A DNA stretch of 5,719 nt from an uncultured Holophagaceae bacterium (lineage in GTDB: Bacteria; Acidobacteriota; Holophagae; Holophagales; Holophagaceae): assembly GCA_903876615.1 (NCBI GenBank), contig CAIRAS010000024.1:1-5719 (forward strand), read 5' to 3'. How positions within the stretch are numbered: the stretch's first letter is position 1; each line of letters starts with the position of its first letter. The notes under the pieces are model-generated. The model was given only the letters and a program-made list of their open reading frames with translations. It was not told the origin of the DNA and did not search any database. Shown in pieces: positions 1-5,719 of the stretch. A program made the position numbers and the translations under genes.

Positions 1-408
1 CTCGAACCAGCGGGTGATGCCCACGACGCAGGCGCTGGCGCCCATGGACTGCAGCCAGCCGTTCAGCCCCCAGAGGGCGGCGAAGCCCGCGAAGACCAGC
101 CAGCCCCCGGCCCAGCCCAGGGCCAGGTTCACCAGCGCCGAACCCAGCAGACCCAGGGCGAGCAGGAGGCGGAGGTTCATGCGGTCCGCGAGGATCCCAT
201 TTGCGAACTTGCCAGCGGCGTAGGTGAAGAAGAGGGCCGAACCGGCGAGGCCCAGTTGGGCTTCCGTCAACACTCCGGCGGAAACCAGAGGGGCCTTCAC
301 CACGGCAAGGCTAAGGCGGCACACGTAGTAGAGCCCGTAGCCGAGGGTGGCCCCCGCCAGCACTGCCCACTGGCGGCCCGTGACCTCGCGCCAGCCGAAA
401 CGGCTCAC
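1..408 (-). CDS. MFS transporter, organophosphate:phosphate antiporter (GlpT/UhpT-like), N-terminal part
   Basis: This is the first 136 codons of an inner-membrane transporter; the remainder lies beyond the left edge. Reading from GTG at 408, hydrophobic segments at about residues 14-36, 50-73, 80-98 and 103-130 fit the first four of twelve MFS helices. The YYVCR motif places Arg31 where E. coli GlpT has phosphate-binding Arg45, and the GKF motif places Lys67 where GlpT has Lys80. NGILADRMNLR (70-80) is the MFS motif A loop. WGLNGWLQSMGAS near the end matches the family's fourth-helix signature. Family members exchange sugar phosphates or glycerol-3-phosphate for inorganic phosphate, but the substrate cannot be told from this fragment. 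The GTG start has a GAGG seven bases upstream. An in-frame ATG at 477 would add 23 Ala/Pro/Arg-rich residues, so the start is uncertain. The gene is divergent from the cupin gene. Confidence 0.85.
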   Translation of the reverse strand, partial: MSRFGWREVTGRQWAVLAGATLGYGLYYVCRLSLAVVKAPLVSAGVLTEAQLGLAGSALFFTYAAGKFANGILADRMNLRLLLALGLLGSALVNLALGWAGGWLVFAGFAALWGLNGWLQSMGASACVVGITRWFE

Positions 409-569
409 CGCCGCGCCTCGGGCGCGGGGCGAGATGGCCGCAGGGGCAGGGTGGGGGCGGGAAGCAGCATGCCCCATCGAACCACATGCCCTCGGCGGTG
501 GGACAGGGGTTTTCTGGCCTTAGTGCCGGTAGGCTGGTGTAACGATTTCACGCAATTGTCTTTCCCAAC

Positions 570-573
570 GGAG
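570..573 (+). promoter_or_regulatory. Shine-Dalgarno of the cupin gene
   Basis: GGAG lies five bases before the ATG at 579. This supports that start, which is also the one that gives a proper N-terminal signal sequence. Confidence 0.55.
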
Positions 574-578
574 CGCTC

Positions 579-1040
579 ATGACCCTGCCGACCCGCCTCC
601 CCCTCGTGGCCGCGTTGCTGTTCTCTGGCTGCGGCTCGGCGCTCGTCGCCCAGGCGACCAAGGCCGCGCCGGCGGTGACCTCGACCACGCTGCTCAAGAC
701 CACTACCACCTGGAACGGGGTGCCCCTCACCTATTCCAAGTCCGGCAGCCCCGAGATCCAATCGGTCGTCGTCGAGATTCCCACGGGGCTGGCCACGGCC
801 TGGCACCTCCACCCCGTCAACAACATCGCCTATGTGCTCGAGGGGAAGCTGCGCCTCGAGCTGGAGAACGGCACGACGAGGGTCTTTCAGGCCGGGGAGT
901 CCTTCGCCGAGGTGGTGAACACCTGGCACCGGGGGACCAACCTCGGTGAAGGCCCGCTTAGGATCCTCGTGATCTACCTCGGCGAGGTCGGCACGCCGCT
1001 CTCCGCCGCCCAGGGCAGCCCGGGCCCGGAGAAGCACTGA
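579..1040 (+). CDS. Exported small cupin-domain protein
   Basis: This is a 153-residue single-cupin protein. The N-terminus has one Arg, a hydrophobic stretch (about residues 7-15) and an AQA site that would suit signal peptidase I cleavage after Ala26. A lipobox-like FSGC ends at Cys18, but Phe at -3 is atypical, so periplasmic is more likely than lipoprotein. The beta-barrel covers about residues 45-137. Cupin motif 1 is present with His76 and His78 in WHLHP, followed by YVLEG; the usual metal-binding Glu is replaced by Asn82. Motif 2 supplies His117 and Asn121 in WHRGTN. Three His ligands therefore remain. Such proteins can be metal-dependent enzymes or small-molecule binders; the sequence does not tell which. 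The gene is divergent from the transporter and is followed by a GC-rich hairpin. It is not obviously linked in function to hisC downstream. Confidence 0.88.
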   Translation: MTLPTRLPLVAALLFSGCGSALVAQATKAAPAVTSTTLLKTTTTWNGVPLTYSKSGSPEIQSVVVEIPTGLATAWHLHPVNNIAYVLEGKLRLELENGTTRVFQAGESFAEVVNTWHRGTNLGEGPLRILVIYLGEVGTPLSAAQGSPGPEKH

Positions 1041-1045
1041 GCCCA

Positions 1046-1062
1046 GGCCCGACCCCCGGGCC
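1046..1062 (+). terminator. Possible weak terminator hairpin after the cupin gene
   Basis: GGCCCG (1046-1051) can pair with CGGGCC (1057-1062) around a five-base loop, starting six bases after the cupin stop codon. No T-run follows, so it is not a canonical intrinsic terminator. In GC-rich DNA such a short stem can also arise by chance. Confidence 0.3.
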
Positions 1063-1182
1063 ATAGGGGCACCGGCGGCCATGGTACGATGGGCTGGCCT
1101 TCCTGCTGCCTGGCGCAGGGACTTCACCTGCTGGCCTCGCCGCCCGCGGCCAGTCGCTCCCCACCCTTTGATTGAAGTGACC

Positions 1183-2256
1183 ATGAGCCGATTCTGGAGT
1201 CCCGTCGTCCACAGCCTGACCCCCTACGTTCCCGGCGAACAGCCGAAGCAGGAACGCATCGTCAAGCTCAACACGAACGAGAACCCCTACGGCCCCTCGC
1301 CACGCGCCCTGGAGGCCATCCGGGCCGCCACGGGCGAGGCGCTCCGGCTCTACCCGGATCCGAACAGCGAGGTCCTGAAGGTCGCTCTGGCGGCGCAGCT
1401 GCAGGTCCGCCCGGACCAGGTCTTCGTCGGCAACGGCTCGGACGAGGTGCTGGCCCACGTGTTCCAGGCGCTGCTGAAGCAGGAGCAGCCCCTGTGGTTC
1501 CCTGACATCACCTACAGCTTCTACCCCGTGTACTGCGGCCTCTACGGCATCACCGCGCGGACCCAGCCCCTGGCTGAGGATTTCTCCATGCGGGTGGAGG
1601 ACTACCTGCCCACGCCGGACGGGCGGGCTGGCGGGATCATCTTTCCCAACCCCAACGCACCCACGGGCTGCCCGGTGCCGCTGGCGGGCGTCGCGCGCAT
1701 CGCCGCCGGGAACCCGGACGCCGTGGTGGTGGTCGATGAGGCCTACGTGGACTTTGGCGGCGAGAGCGCGGTCAGCCTGGTGGACCGGCACCCGAACCTG
1801 CTGGTGGTCCAGACCTTCTCCAAGAGCCGCGCCCTGGCCGGTCTGCGGGTGGGGTTCGCCATCGGCCATCCGGAGCTCATCGAGGCCCTGGAGCGGGTCA
1901 AGAACAGCTTCAACTCCTACCCGCTCGATCGCCTGGCGCTGGCGGGCGCGGTGGCCTCCGTGCTGGACGTGGCGCACTTCCAGGCCTGCTGCCAGAAGGT
2001 GATCGCCACCCGCCAGCGCCTGGTCGCGCAGCTGGGCGCGCTGGGCTTCGAGGTGCTGCCCTCCGCCGCGAACTTCATCTTTGCCCGCCACCCTGACCGG
2101 GACGCCGCCACCCTCGCGGCGGAGCTGCGCCAGCGGGCCATCATCGTCCGGCACTTCCGGTTGCCCCGCATTGACCAGCACCTGAGGATCACCGTGGGCA
2201 CGGACGAGCAGTGCCAGCTCCTGGTCGAAGCGTTGACGGAGATCCTGGGCCGCTGA
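1183..2256 (+). CDS. hisC: Histidinol-phosphate aminotransferase
   Basis: This cytosolic PLP-dependent class I/II (fold type I) aminotransferase converts imidazole-acetol phosphate and glutamate to histidinol phosphate and 2-oxoglutarate in histidine synthesis. The 357 residues match the usual HisC length. Visible signatures are [11 protein letters not shown] (30-40), YPDP (57-60), GNGSDEVL (83-90), FPNPNAPTG (154-162), VVDEAYVDF with Asp185 and Tyr188 (PLP pyridine contacts), [14 protein letters not shown] with Schiff-base Lys214 and phosphate-binding Arg222, and LRITVG with Arg335 for the substrate carboxylate. I chose the ATG at 1183 because MSRFWSP is the usual family N-terminus. The same frame is open back to ATG 1081, but those 34 extra residues look unlike HisC and the Shine-Dalgarno at 1183 is weak (GAAG). 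No other his genes adjoin it, so it could be a second HisC paralogue with a role in aromatic amino acid transamination. Confidence 0.95.
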   Translation: MSRFWSPVVHSLTPYVPGEQPKQERIVKLNTNENPYGPSPRALEAIRAATGEALRLYPDPNSEVLKVALAAQLQVRPDQVFVGNGSDEVLAHVFQALLKQEQPLWFPDITYSFYPVYCGLYGITARTQPLAEDFSMRVEDYLPTPDGRAGGIIFPNPNAPTGCPVPLAGVARIAAGNPDAVVVVDEAYVDFGGESAVSLVDRHPNLLVVQTFSKSRALAGLRVGFAIGHPELIEALERVKNSFNSYPLDRLALAGAVASVLDVAHFQACCQKVIATRQRLVAQLGALGFEVLPSAANFIFARHPDRDAATLAAELRQRAIIVRHFRLPRIDQHLRITVGTDEQCQLLVEALTEILGR

Positions 2257-2271
2257 CACGTCCCGGCCTAG
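2245..2271. other. Inverted repeat spanning both convergent stop codons
   Basis: CTGGGCCG (2245-2252) can pair with CGGCCTAG (2264-2271), giving eight pairs (one G-U in the plus-strand RNA) around an 11-base loop. It contains the hisC stop (2254-2256) in the loop and the hybrid-kinase stop (2268-2270) in one arm. No T-run follows on either strand, so calling it a bidirectional terminator is inference only. Confidence 0.3.
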
Positions 2272-4679
2272 ACCAGACGAGGTTCGAGCTCCTGGATGAG
2301 CGCCTGGAGGGCGGGCAGCTCGAAGGGCTTCTGGAGGAACCCGGAGGGGATCTGGTCGCCAAACTGCCAGGTGGCGTCCTGCTGGCTGTAGCCGCTGATG
2401 AGCACCACCGGGATCCCGGGGTGGAGGTCGCGCAGGGCCCGGAAGGTGTCGGCGCCGCTCAGCGTCGGCATGGTCAGGTCCAGCAGCACCCAGTCGATGT
2501 CCTGGGCATGCTCGAGGAAGAGGGCGATGGCCTCGGTGCCGTCAGCGGCCAGCAACGTGCGGAACCCCAGGTAGGCCAGCATGGCGGCGGTGGCATCCCG
2601 GACCAGGTCATCATCGTCCACGATCAGGACCAGGCGGGAGTCCCGGGGGTCGACCCCGGGGGCCTCAGCCGTCGCCAAGGCCTGCGTGGGTGCCGCAGGG
2701 GCCAGGCTGGGGTTGAGGCTGACCGGGAAGAGGATCCGGACGTTGGTTCCTTGGCCGGGGTTGCTCTCGATCTTCAGGGCGCCATGGTGTCCCCGGACGA
2801 TGCCCAGCACCGCGGACATGCCCAGGCCCCGGCCAGTGAACTTGGTCGTGAAGAAGGGATCGAAGAGCCGGCTCAGGGTGTCCTGATCCATGCCGGAGCC
2901 CGTATCATCCACCTCGACAAAGACGTAGCGGCCCGGGGCTGGCTTCTCGTCGAGGAGGCTGCCCGCGAGGTAGGCCTCGTCCGCATCCAGGACGCCCGTA
3001 GCGATCGAGACGGTGCCGGGCTGGGGGCCGATGGCCTCGGAGGCGTTGGTGATGAGGTTCATCACCACCTGCTGGACCTGCCCTGGATCGGCGTAGGTGT
3101 GCGGCAGGCCCGCGCTCAGGTTGAGGTTCAGGGTGATGGTCCGGGAGAGTCCCACCCGGAACAGGTGCACGTTCTCCTCGACCACCTCGTTGAGGTCCAG
3201 GTCCTTCACATCGAAGGTGCCCCGACCCGAGAAGGCCAGCATCTGGCGCACCAGGTCCGCGGCCCGGCGGTTCGCCTGCAGGCTGCGCTCCAGGAAGGGG
3301 CGGGCGGGGGAGTCGCTGGCCTGGACGTGCATGGCCAGCTCCAGGTTCGCCAGCATGGCCATGAGGAGGTTGTTGAAGTCATGGGCGATGCCCCCGGCCA
3401 TGACCCCCAGGCTCTCCAGCTTCTGGGCGTGGAGGAGCCGCCGCTCGAGTTCCAGGCGGGTGGTCTCCCACTCCCGGTGATCGGTGATGTCGAGGCAGGA
3501 GCCGATGTAGCCCACGAAGGCGCCGCTGGAGTCATGGCGGGGATGGCCCTCGTCGATCACCCAGCGGAAAGCCCCGTCATGGCGGCGCAGCCGATACTCG
3601 GTGCGAAAGGGCTGGTAAGTCTCCCAGGCGGCGAGGTAGGTCCGCGCACATCGGAGGAGATCCTCGGGGTGGACGACCGCCTGCAACCCGGACCGCAGGA
3701 GGTGGTCCCTGCCGAGCCCAACAAAGGTCAGGAACCGCTCGTTGAACCAGCTGAGGCGCTTGTTCGGGCCCGTGAGCCAGATCATGGCCGGCGAGCTGTT
3801 GGCCACGGATTCGAAGAGGGTCTGGCTTTCCCGGAGGGCCACCTTGGCCTGCTCGCGCTCGGTCTCGTCCTCCAGGCAGAGCAGGAACATGGTCCTGCCC
3901 GCGGCCTGGACCAGGGCCAGGGAGGCCCGGAAGGCCGCCTCGCGGAGCACGCCCTGCTGGTGGACGGTGGTCCGGTAGCTCAGGCTGGTCTCCGCCTGGC
4001 CAGTCTCCAAAATGCGCCGGGCGGCCTGCTGCACCGCACACTGGCCGCAGGCCAGCCCGCTGCCGCAGCCTTGGAGCTCAGCCATGGCCTGGACACAGCC
4101 GAGGGCATTGCCGAAGCCCAGGGACCTCAATATCGCGTCGGAACGCCCGGTGTAGGCCTCGAAAGCCCGGTTGGTGTCGATGATCTGGAACCCGGGGTCC
4201 AGGCGGCACATCATCACGGGGGCGTTCTGGTAGATGGCCTCCATCTCGATCCGGTTGTGGTCGAGGGCCTCCCGGACTCGCCGGTGGTCCTGCCGAGTCC
4301 GCCACTCGCGGAGGGCCCGGTCCACGGAGTGGCGCAGCTCCTGGAAGGCCGCCTTGGACTTCACCAGGTAGTCCAGGGCCCCGGCCCGCAGGACATCCAC
4401 GGCCATCTGCTCGCTGCCGAAGCTGGTCATGACCAGCAGCGGCAGTGGGGCCCCAGCCGACCAGTCCCGGAGCAGGTCGATGGCCTGGCCGTCGGGGAGG
4501 TTCATGTCCACCAGGGCGAGATCCGGCAGGCTGGCCTGCATGACCTCCCGGCAGGCGGCCAGGGTCTCCACGACCTCCACCTGGTAGACCGGGGCGCTGC
4601 CCTCCAGAGCCCTGCCGATCGCCTCGGCATGGGCGGGATCGTCCTCGACCACGAGGACCCGGAGGGGGCGGGCGTCCAT
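2268..4679 (-). CDS. Soluble hybrid sensor histidine kinase: REC-PAS-PAS-HisKA-HATPase-REC
   Basis: This is an 803-residue cytosolic two-component protein with no signal peptide or membrane helix. REC1 covers about residues 6-125, with acidic pair Asp13/Asp14, phospho-acceptor Asp58, Thr85 and Lys107. PAS1 is about 142-270 and includes four cysteines (195, 205, 211, 214). PAS2 with its PAC segment is about 286-402. The dimerisation helix has the H-box GGIAHDFNNLL, so His433 is the phosphorylation site. The ATPase domain has an N-box with Asn541 and Asn545, a DTGSGM motif (592-597), FDPFF and GRGLGM (616-621). After an Ala/Pro linker (about 655-678), REC2 has Asp688-Asp690, acceptor Asp734, Ser762 and Lys784. 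All catalytic residues are present. It is the last gene of the visible minus-strand cluster, 17 bp after the response regulator. REC1 could take phosphate from another kinase and tune this one; REC2 could pass it to a phosphotransfer protein not seen here. Confidence 0.95.
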   Translation of the reverse strand: MDARPLRVLVVEDDPAHAEAIGRALEGSAPVYQVEVVETLAACREVMQASLPDLALVDMNLPDGQAIDLLRDWSAGAPLPLLVMTSFGSEQMAVDVLRAGALDYLVKSKAAFQELRHSVDRALREWRTRQDHRRVREALDHNRIEMEAIYQNAPVMMCRLDPGFQIIDTNRAFEAYTGRSDAILRSLGFGNALGCVQAMAELQGCGSGLACGQCAVQQAARRILETGQAETSLSYRTTVHQQGVLREAAFRASLALVQAAGRTMFLLCLEDETEREQAKVALRESQTLFESVANSSPAMIWLTGPNKRLSWFNERFLTFVGLGRDHLLRSGLQAVVHPEDLLRCARTYLAAWETYQPFRTEYRLRRHDGAFRWVIDEGHPRHDSSGAFVGYIGSCLDITDHREWETTRLELERRLLHAQKLESLGVMAGGIAHDFNNLLMAMLANLELAMHVQASDSPARPFLERSLQANRRAADLVRQMLAFSGRGTFDVKDLDLNEVVEENVHLFRVGLSRTITLNLNLSAGLPHTYADPGQVQQVVMNLITNASEAIGPQPGTVSIATGVLDADEAYLAGSLLDEKPAPGRYVFVEVDDTGSGMDQDTLSRLFDPFFTTKFTGRGLGMSAVLGIVRGHHGALKIESNPGQGTNVRILFPVSLNPSLAPAAPTQALATAEAPGVDPRDSRLVLIVDDDDLVRDATAAMLAYLGFRTLLAADGTEAIALFLEHAQDIDWVLLDLTMPTLSGADTFRALRDLHPGIPVVLISGYSQQDATWQFGDQIPSGFLQKPFELPALQALIQELEPRLV

Positions 4680-4692
4680 GGGCTGGCTTCTG

Positions 4693-4697
4693 CTCCT
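4693..4697 (-). promoter_or_regulatory. Shine-Dalgarno of the hybrid kinase, overlapping the upstream stop
   Basis: The minus strand reads TGAGGAG, so the stop codon of the response regulator (4699-4697) shares its last base with AGGAG. The 13-base spacer to the ATG at 4679 is longer than ideal, but no other start codon lies in between. Translation of the kinase is probably coupled to that of the regulator. Confidence 0.55.
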
Positions 4698-5137
4698 CAG
4701 TAGGGGTACTTGTTCCAGGCGAGCCAGTAGTAGCCGCAGGTCTCCATCAGCGAGAGGAACTGCGGGAAGTCCACGGGCTTGACCAAGTAGCTGTTGGCGT
4801 GGAACTCATAGGCCTTGGCCATGTCCGTCTCGGCCGCAGAGGTGGTCAGGACCACCACGGGGATCGCGGCCAGACCCGGGTCCTGCTTGATGGCCTTCAG
4901 CACCTCGAGGCCATCGACCCGGGGGAGGCGGAGGTCCAGCAGGATGAGGCCGGGGCGGGGGCTGGCCGCCGGATCGGCGTAGTCGCCCTGCTGGTACAGG
5001 TAGTCGAGCGCCGCCTGACCGTCGGGCACGTGGATGAGCCGGTTGGCGAGCCGGAAGTTCTCGAAGTTCCGCCGGACGATCTCCGCGTGGGCGGGTTCAT
5101 CCTCCACTAGCAGGATCACAAAGGCTTCGCCCATCAT
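4697..5137 (-). CDS. Single-domain response regulator, Rcp1-like (CheY-type receiver)
   Basis: This 146-residue protein is one receiver domain with no output domain. Acidic residues Glu12 and Asp13 (VEDE), phospho-acceptor Asp68 in ILLDLRLP, Thr98/Thr99 in VVVLTTS, and Lys120 in SYLVKPVDF are all in place. The LTTS and KPVDF segments, the inserted loop before the acceptor Asp and the aromatic C-terminus (YYWLAWNKY) are typical of the Rcp1 group, which works with phytochrome-type kinases. I chose the ATG at 5137 because it follows a purine-rich Shine-Dalgarno and overlaps the upstream kinase stop as ATGA. The frame is open up to an ATG at 5188, but those 17 extra residues lie inside the kinase gene and precede the conserved fold. 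It probably receives phosphate from the kinase just upstream and relays it by protein contact or to another relay protein. Confidence 0.92.
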   Translation of the reverse strand: MMGEAFVILLVEDEPAHAEIVRRNFENFRLANRLIHVPDGQAALDYLYQQGDYADPAASPRPGLILLDLRLPRVDGLEVLKAIKQDPGLAAIPVVVLTTSAAETDMAKAYEFHANSYLVKPVDFPQFLSLMETCGYYWLAWNKYPY

Positions 5138-5719
5138 CGTGCCTCTCCCTGTGCTTGTATCGCTTTCGGCAGGGTGAACAGGAAGCATGAACCCTGGCCC
5201 GCCCCTTCGGACTCCACCCGGATGGTGCCCCCATGGACCTCCACGATGCGCTTGATGAGGGCCAGGCCGAGGCCGGTGCCTTCGGTGCGCGCATCGAGCT
5301 TCTCGAACAGGCCAAAGACCTTCCCGTGGTAGCGGGACTCGATGCCCTGGCCGTTGTCCCTCACGAAGAACTGGGGGTGCTCGCCTACCCGCTCCACGCC
5401 GATGTGGATCCGGGGGCCGGGCTGGTCGCCCATGTATTTCACGGCGTTCTCCAGCAGGTTCTGCCAGACCTCCACCAGGCGGGGCCGGTCGCCCAGCAGC
5501 GGCAGGTCCACCTCGTCCAAGGTCACCTCGACCCCCCGCAGGGCCAGGCTGCCCGCCACGGCCCCCAGGGCCTCCCTGGCAAGGGCCTGGAAGCTGGTCC
5601 GGACCGGGGTATTCACCACCCGCCCGATGCGGGAGACCTCCAGCAGGTCACCCAGCAGGCGGCCCATTTTCTCCGTCGCCCCGTGCATGTAGAGCAGGTC
5701 CTTCTTCACGCGCTCGCCA
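5134..5719 (-). CDS. Sensor histidine kinase, C-terminal part (phytochrome-kinase-like)
   Basis: About 194 codons of the 3' end are visible; the N-terminal sensor and the H-box with its His are off the right edge. The first residues are the second dimerisation helix (MGRLLGDLLEVSRIGR). The ATPase domain follows: N-box with NLLENAVKYM (about 5431-5460), DNGQGI (5341-5358), FGLFEKLD, and the G2 box GTGLGLALIKRI (about 5245-5280), ending with the usual SCFLFTLP strand. The GLFEKLDARTEGTGLGLALIKRI style matches the kinases of Cph1/bacteriophytochrome-type and related PAS kinases, whose partners are Rcp1-like regulators, as found directly downstream. The stop TGA (5136-5134) overlaps the regulator's ATG. 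A GTG at 5709 is an internal Val, not a start, because the frame is open to the window edge. The signal sensed cannot be known from this fragment. Confidence 0.93.
   Translation of the reverse strand, partial: GERVKKDLLYMHGATEKMGRLLGDLLEVSRIGRVVNTPVRTSFQALAREALGAVAGSLALRGVEVTLDEVDLPLLGDRPRLVEVWQNLLENAVKYMGDQPGPRIHIGVERVGEHPQFFVRDNGQGIESRYHGKVFGLFEKLDARTEGTGLGLALIKRIVEVHGGTIRVESEGAGQGSCFLFTLPKAIQAQGEAR
5142..5150 (-). promoter_or_regulatory. Shine-Dalgarno of the response regulator
   Basis: The minus strand reads AGGGAGAGG, ending four bases before ATG 5137 and seven before the second in-frame ATG at 5134. It lies inside the 3' end of the upstream kinase gene and favours the 5137/5134 starts over the ATG at 5188. 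Confidence 0.6.

Noticed and set aside
478..578. Sigma-70-like promoter boxes between the divergent transporter and cupin genes.
   Set aside because: I tried TTGCGT with CTACCG on the minus strand and TGTAAC on the plus strand. None gave a good -35/-10 pair with correct spacing, so no promoter is claimed.
1080..1100. A TACGAT -10-like element upstream of hisC.
   Set aside because: It matches the -10 consensus at four of six bases, but no -35-like sequence lies 16-18 bases upstream.
1081..1182. A longer hisC start at ATG 1081.
   Set aside because: The 34 added residues are Arg/Pro/Trp-rich and do not resemble HisC. MSRFWSP at 1183 is the normal family N-terminus and gives the usual length.
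405..1184. A 259-codon minus-strand frame opposite the cupin gene, ending inside the transporter gene.
   Set aside because: Composition is Arg/Gly-rich with no domain. It conflicts with two recognisable genes, the exported cupin and the MFS transporter.
958..2259. A 433-codon minus-strand frame opposite hisC.
   Set aside because: It is a high-GC shadow of hisC, which has all the aminotransferase motifs. The antisense product is Arg/Gly/His-rich and also runs across the cupin 3' end and the intergenic region.
2211..4703. An uninterrupted 830-codon reading frame on the plus strand, antisense to nearly all of the hybrid kinase gene.
   Set aside because: Its codons are in exact register with the kinase codons, so a stop would need a TTA, CTA or TCA codon in the kinase. 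These are rare in GC-rich genes. The translation is Gly/Gln/Val/Leu/His-rich with no recognisable domain, while the minus strand has complete REC, PAS and kinase motifs.

Overview
This is a high-GC window (roughly two-thirds G+C by eye, strong G/C bias at third codon positions) from a Gram-negative-type bacterium. No rRNA, tRNA, mobile element or CRISPR array is visible. The HisC N-terminus resembles proteobacterial, especially betaproteobacterial, HisC. The dense PAS/REC/histidine-kinase signalling would also fit Acidobacteriota (Holophagae) or deltaproteobacterial relatives. Taxonomy is therefore a guess.

Left part (1-1040): two divergent genes. On the minus strand is the N-terminal third of an organophosphate:phosphate antiporter-like MFS transporter, running off the left edge. 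On the plus strand is a small exported cupin protein. About 170 bp, or 101 bp if the transporter uses an upstream ATG, separates them and must hold both promoters, but I could not pick out convincing boxes. A GC-rich hairpin lies just after the cupin stop.

Middle (1183-2256): a complete histidinol-phosphate aminotransferase (hisC) with all main PLP-binding residues. It has no his-operon neighbours in the window. It converges on the signalling cluster with only 11 bp between the two stop codons, and a short stem-loop spans both stops.

Right part (2268-5719, minus strand): a tightly packed two-component cluster transcribed right to left. It holds (i) the C-terminal half of a histidine kinase, whose H-box is outside the window; (ii) a single-domain Rcp1-like response regulator whose ATGA start overlaps the kinase stop; and (iii) an 803-residue soluble hybrid kinase, REC-PAS-PAS-HisKA-HATPase-REC, whose Shine-Dalgarno overlaps the regulator's stop. 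This is consistent with a translationally coupled phosphorelay: the first kinase probably phosphorylates the small regulator, and the hybrid kinase carries receivers at both ends. No DNA-binding or enzymatic output domain is encoded here, so the final output must lie elsewhere. The most unusual element is a four-cysteine cluster in the hybrid kinase's first PAS domain, possibly a metal or redox site.

I see no clear evidence of an entirely new system. The window reads as ordinary chromosomal sequence with a few points worth checking.
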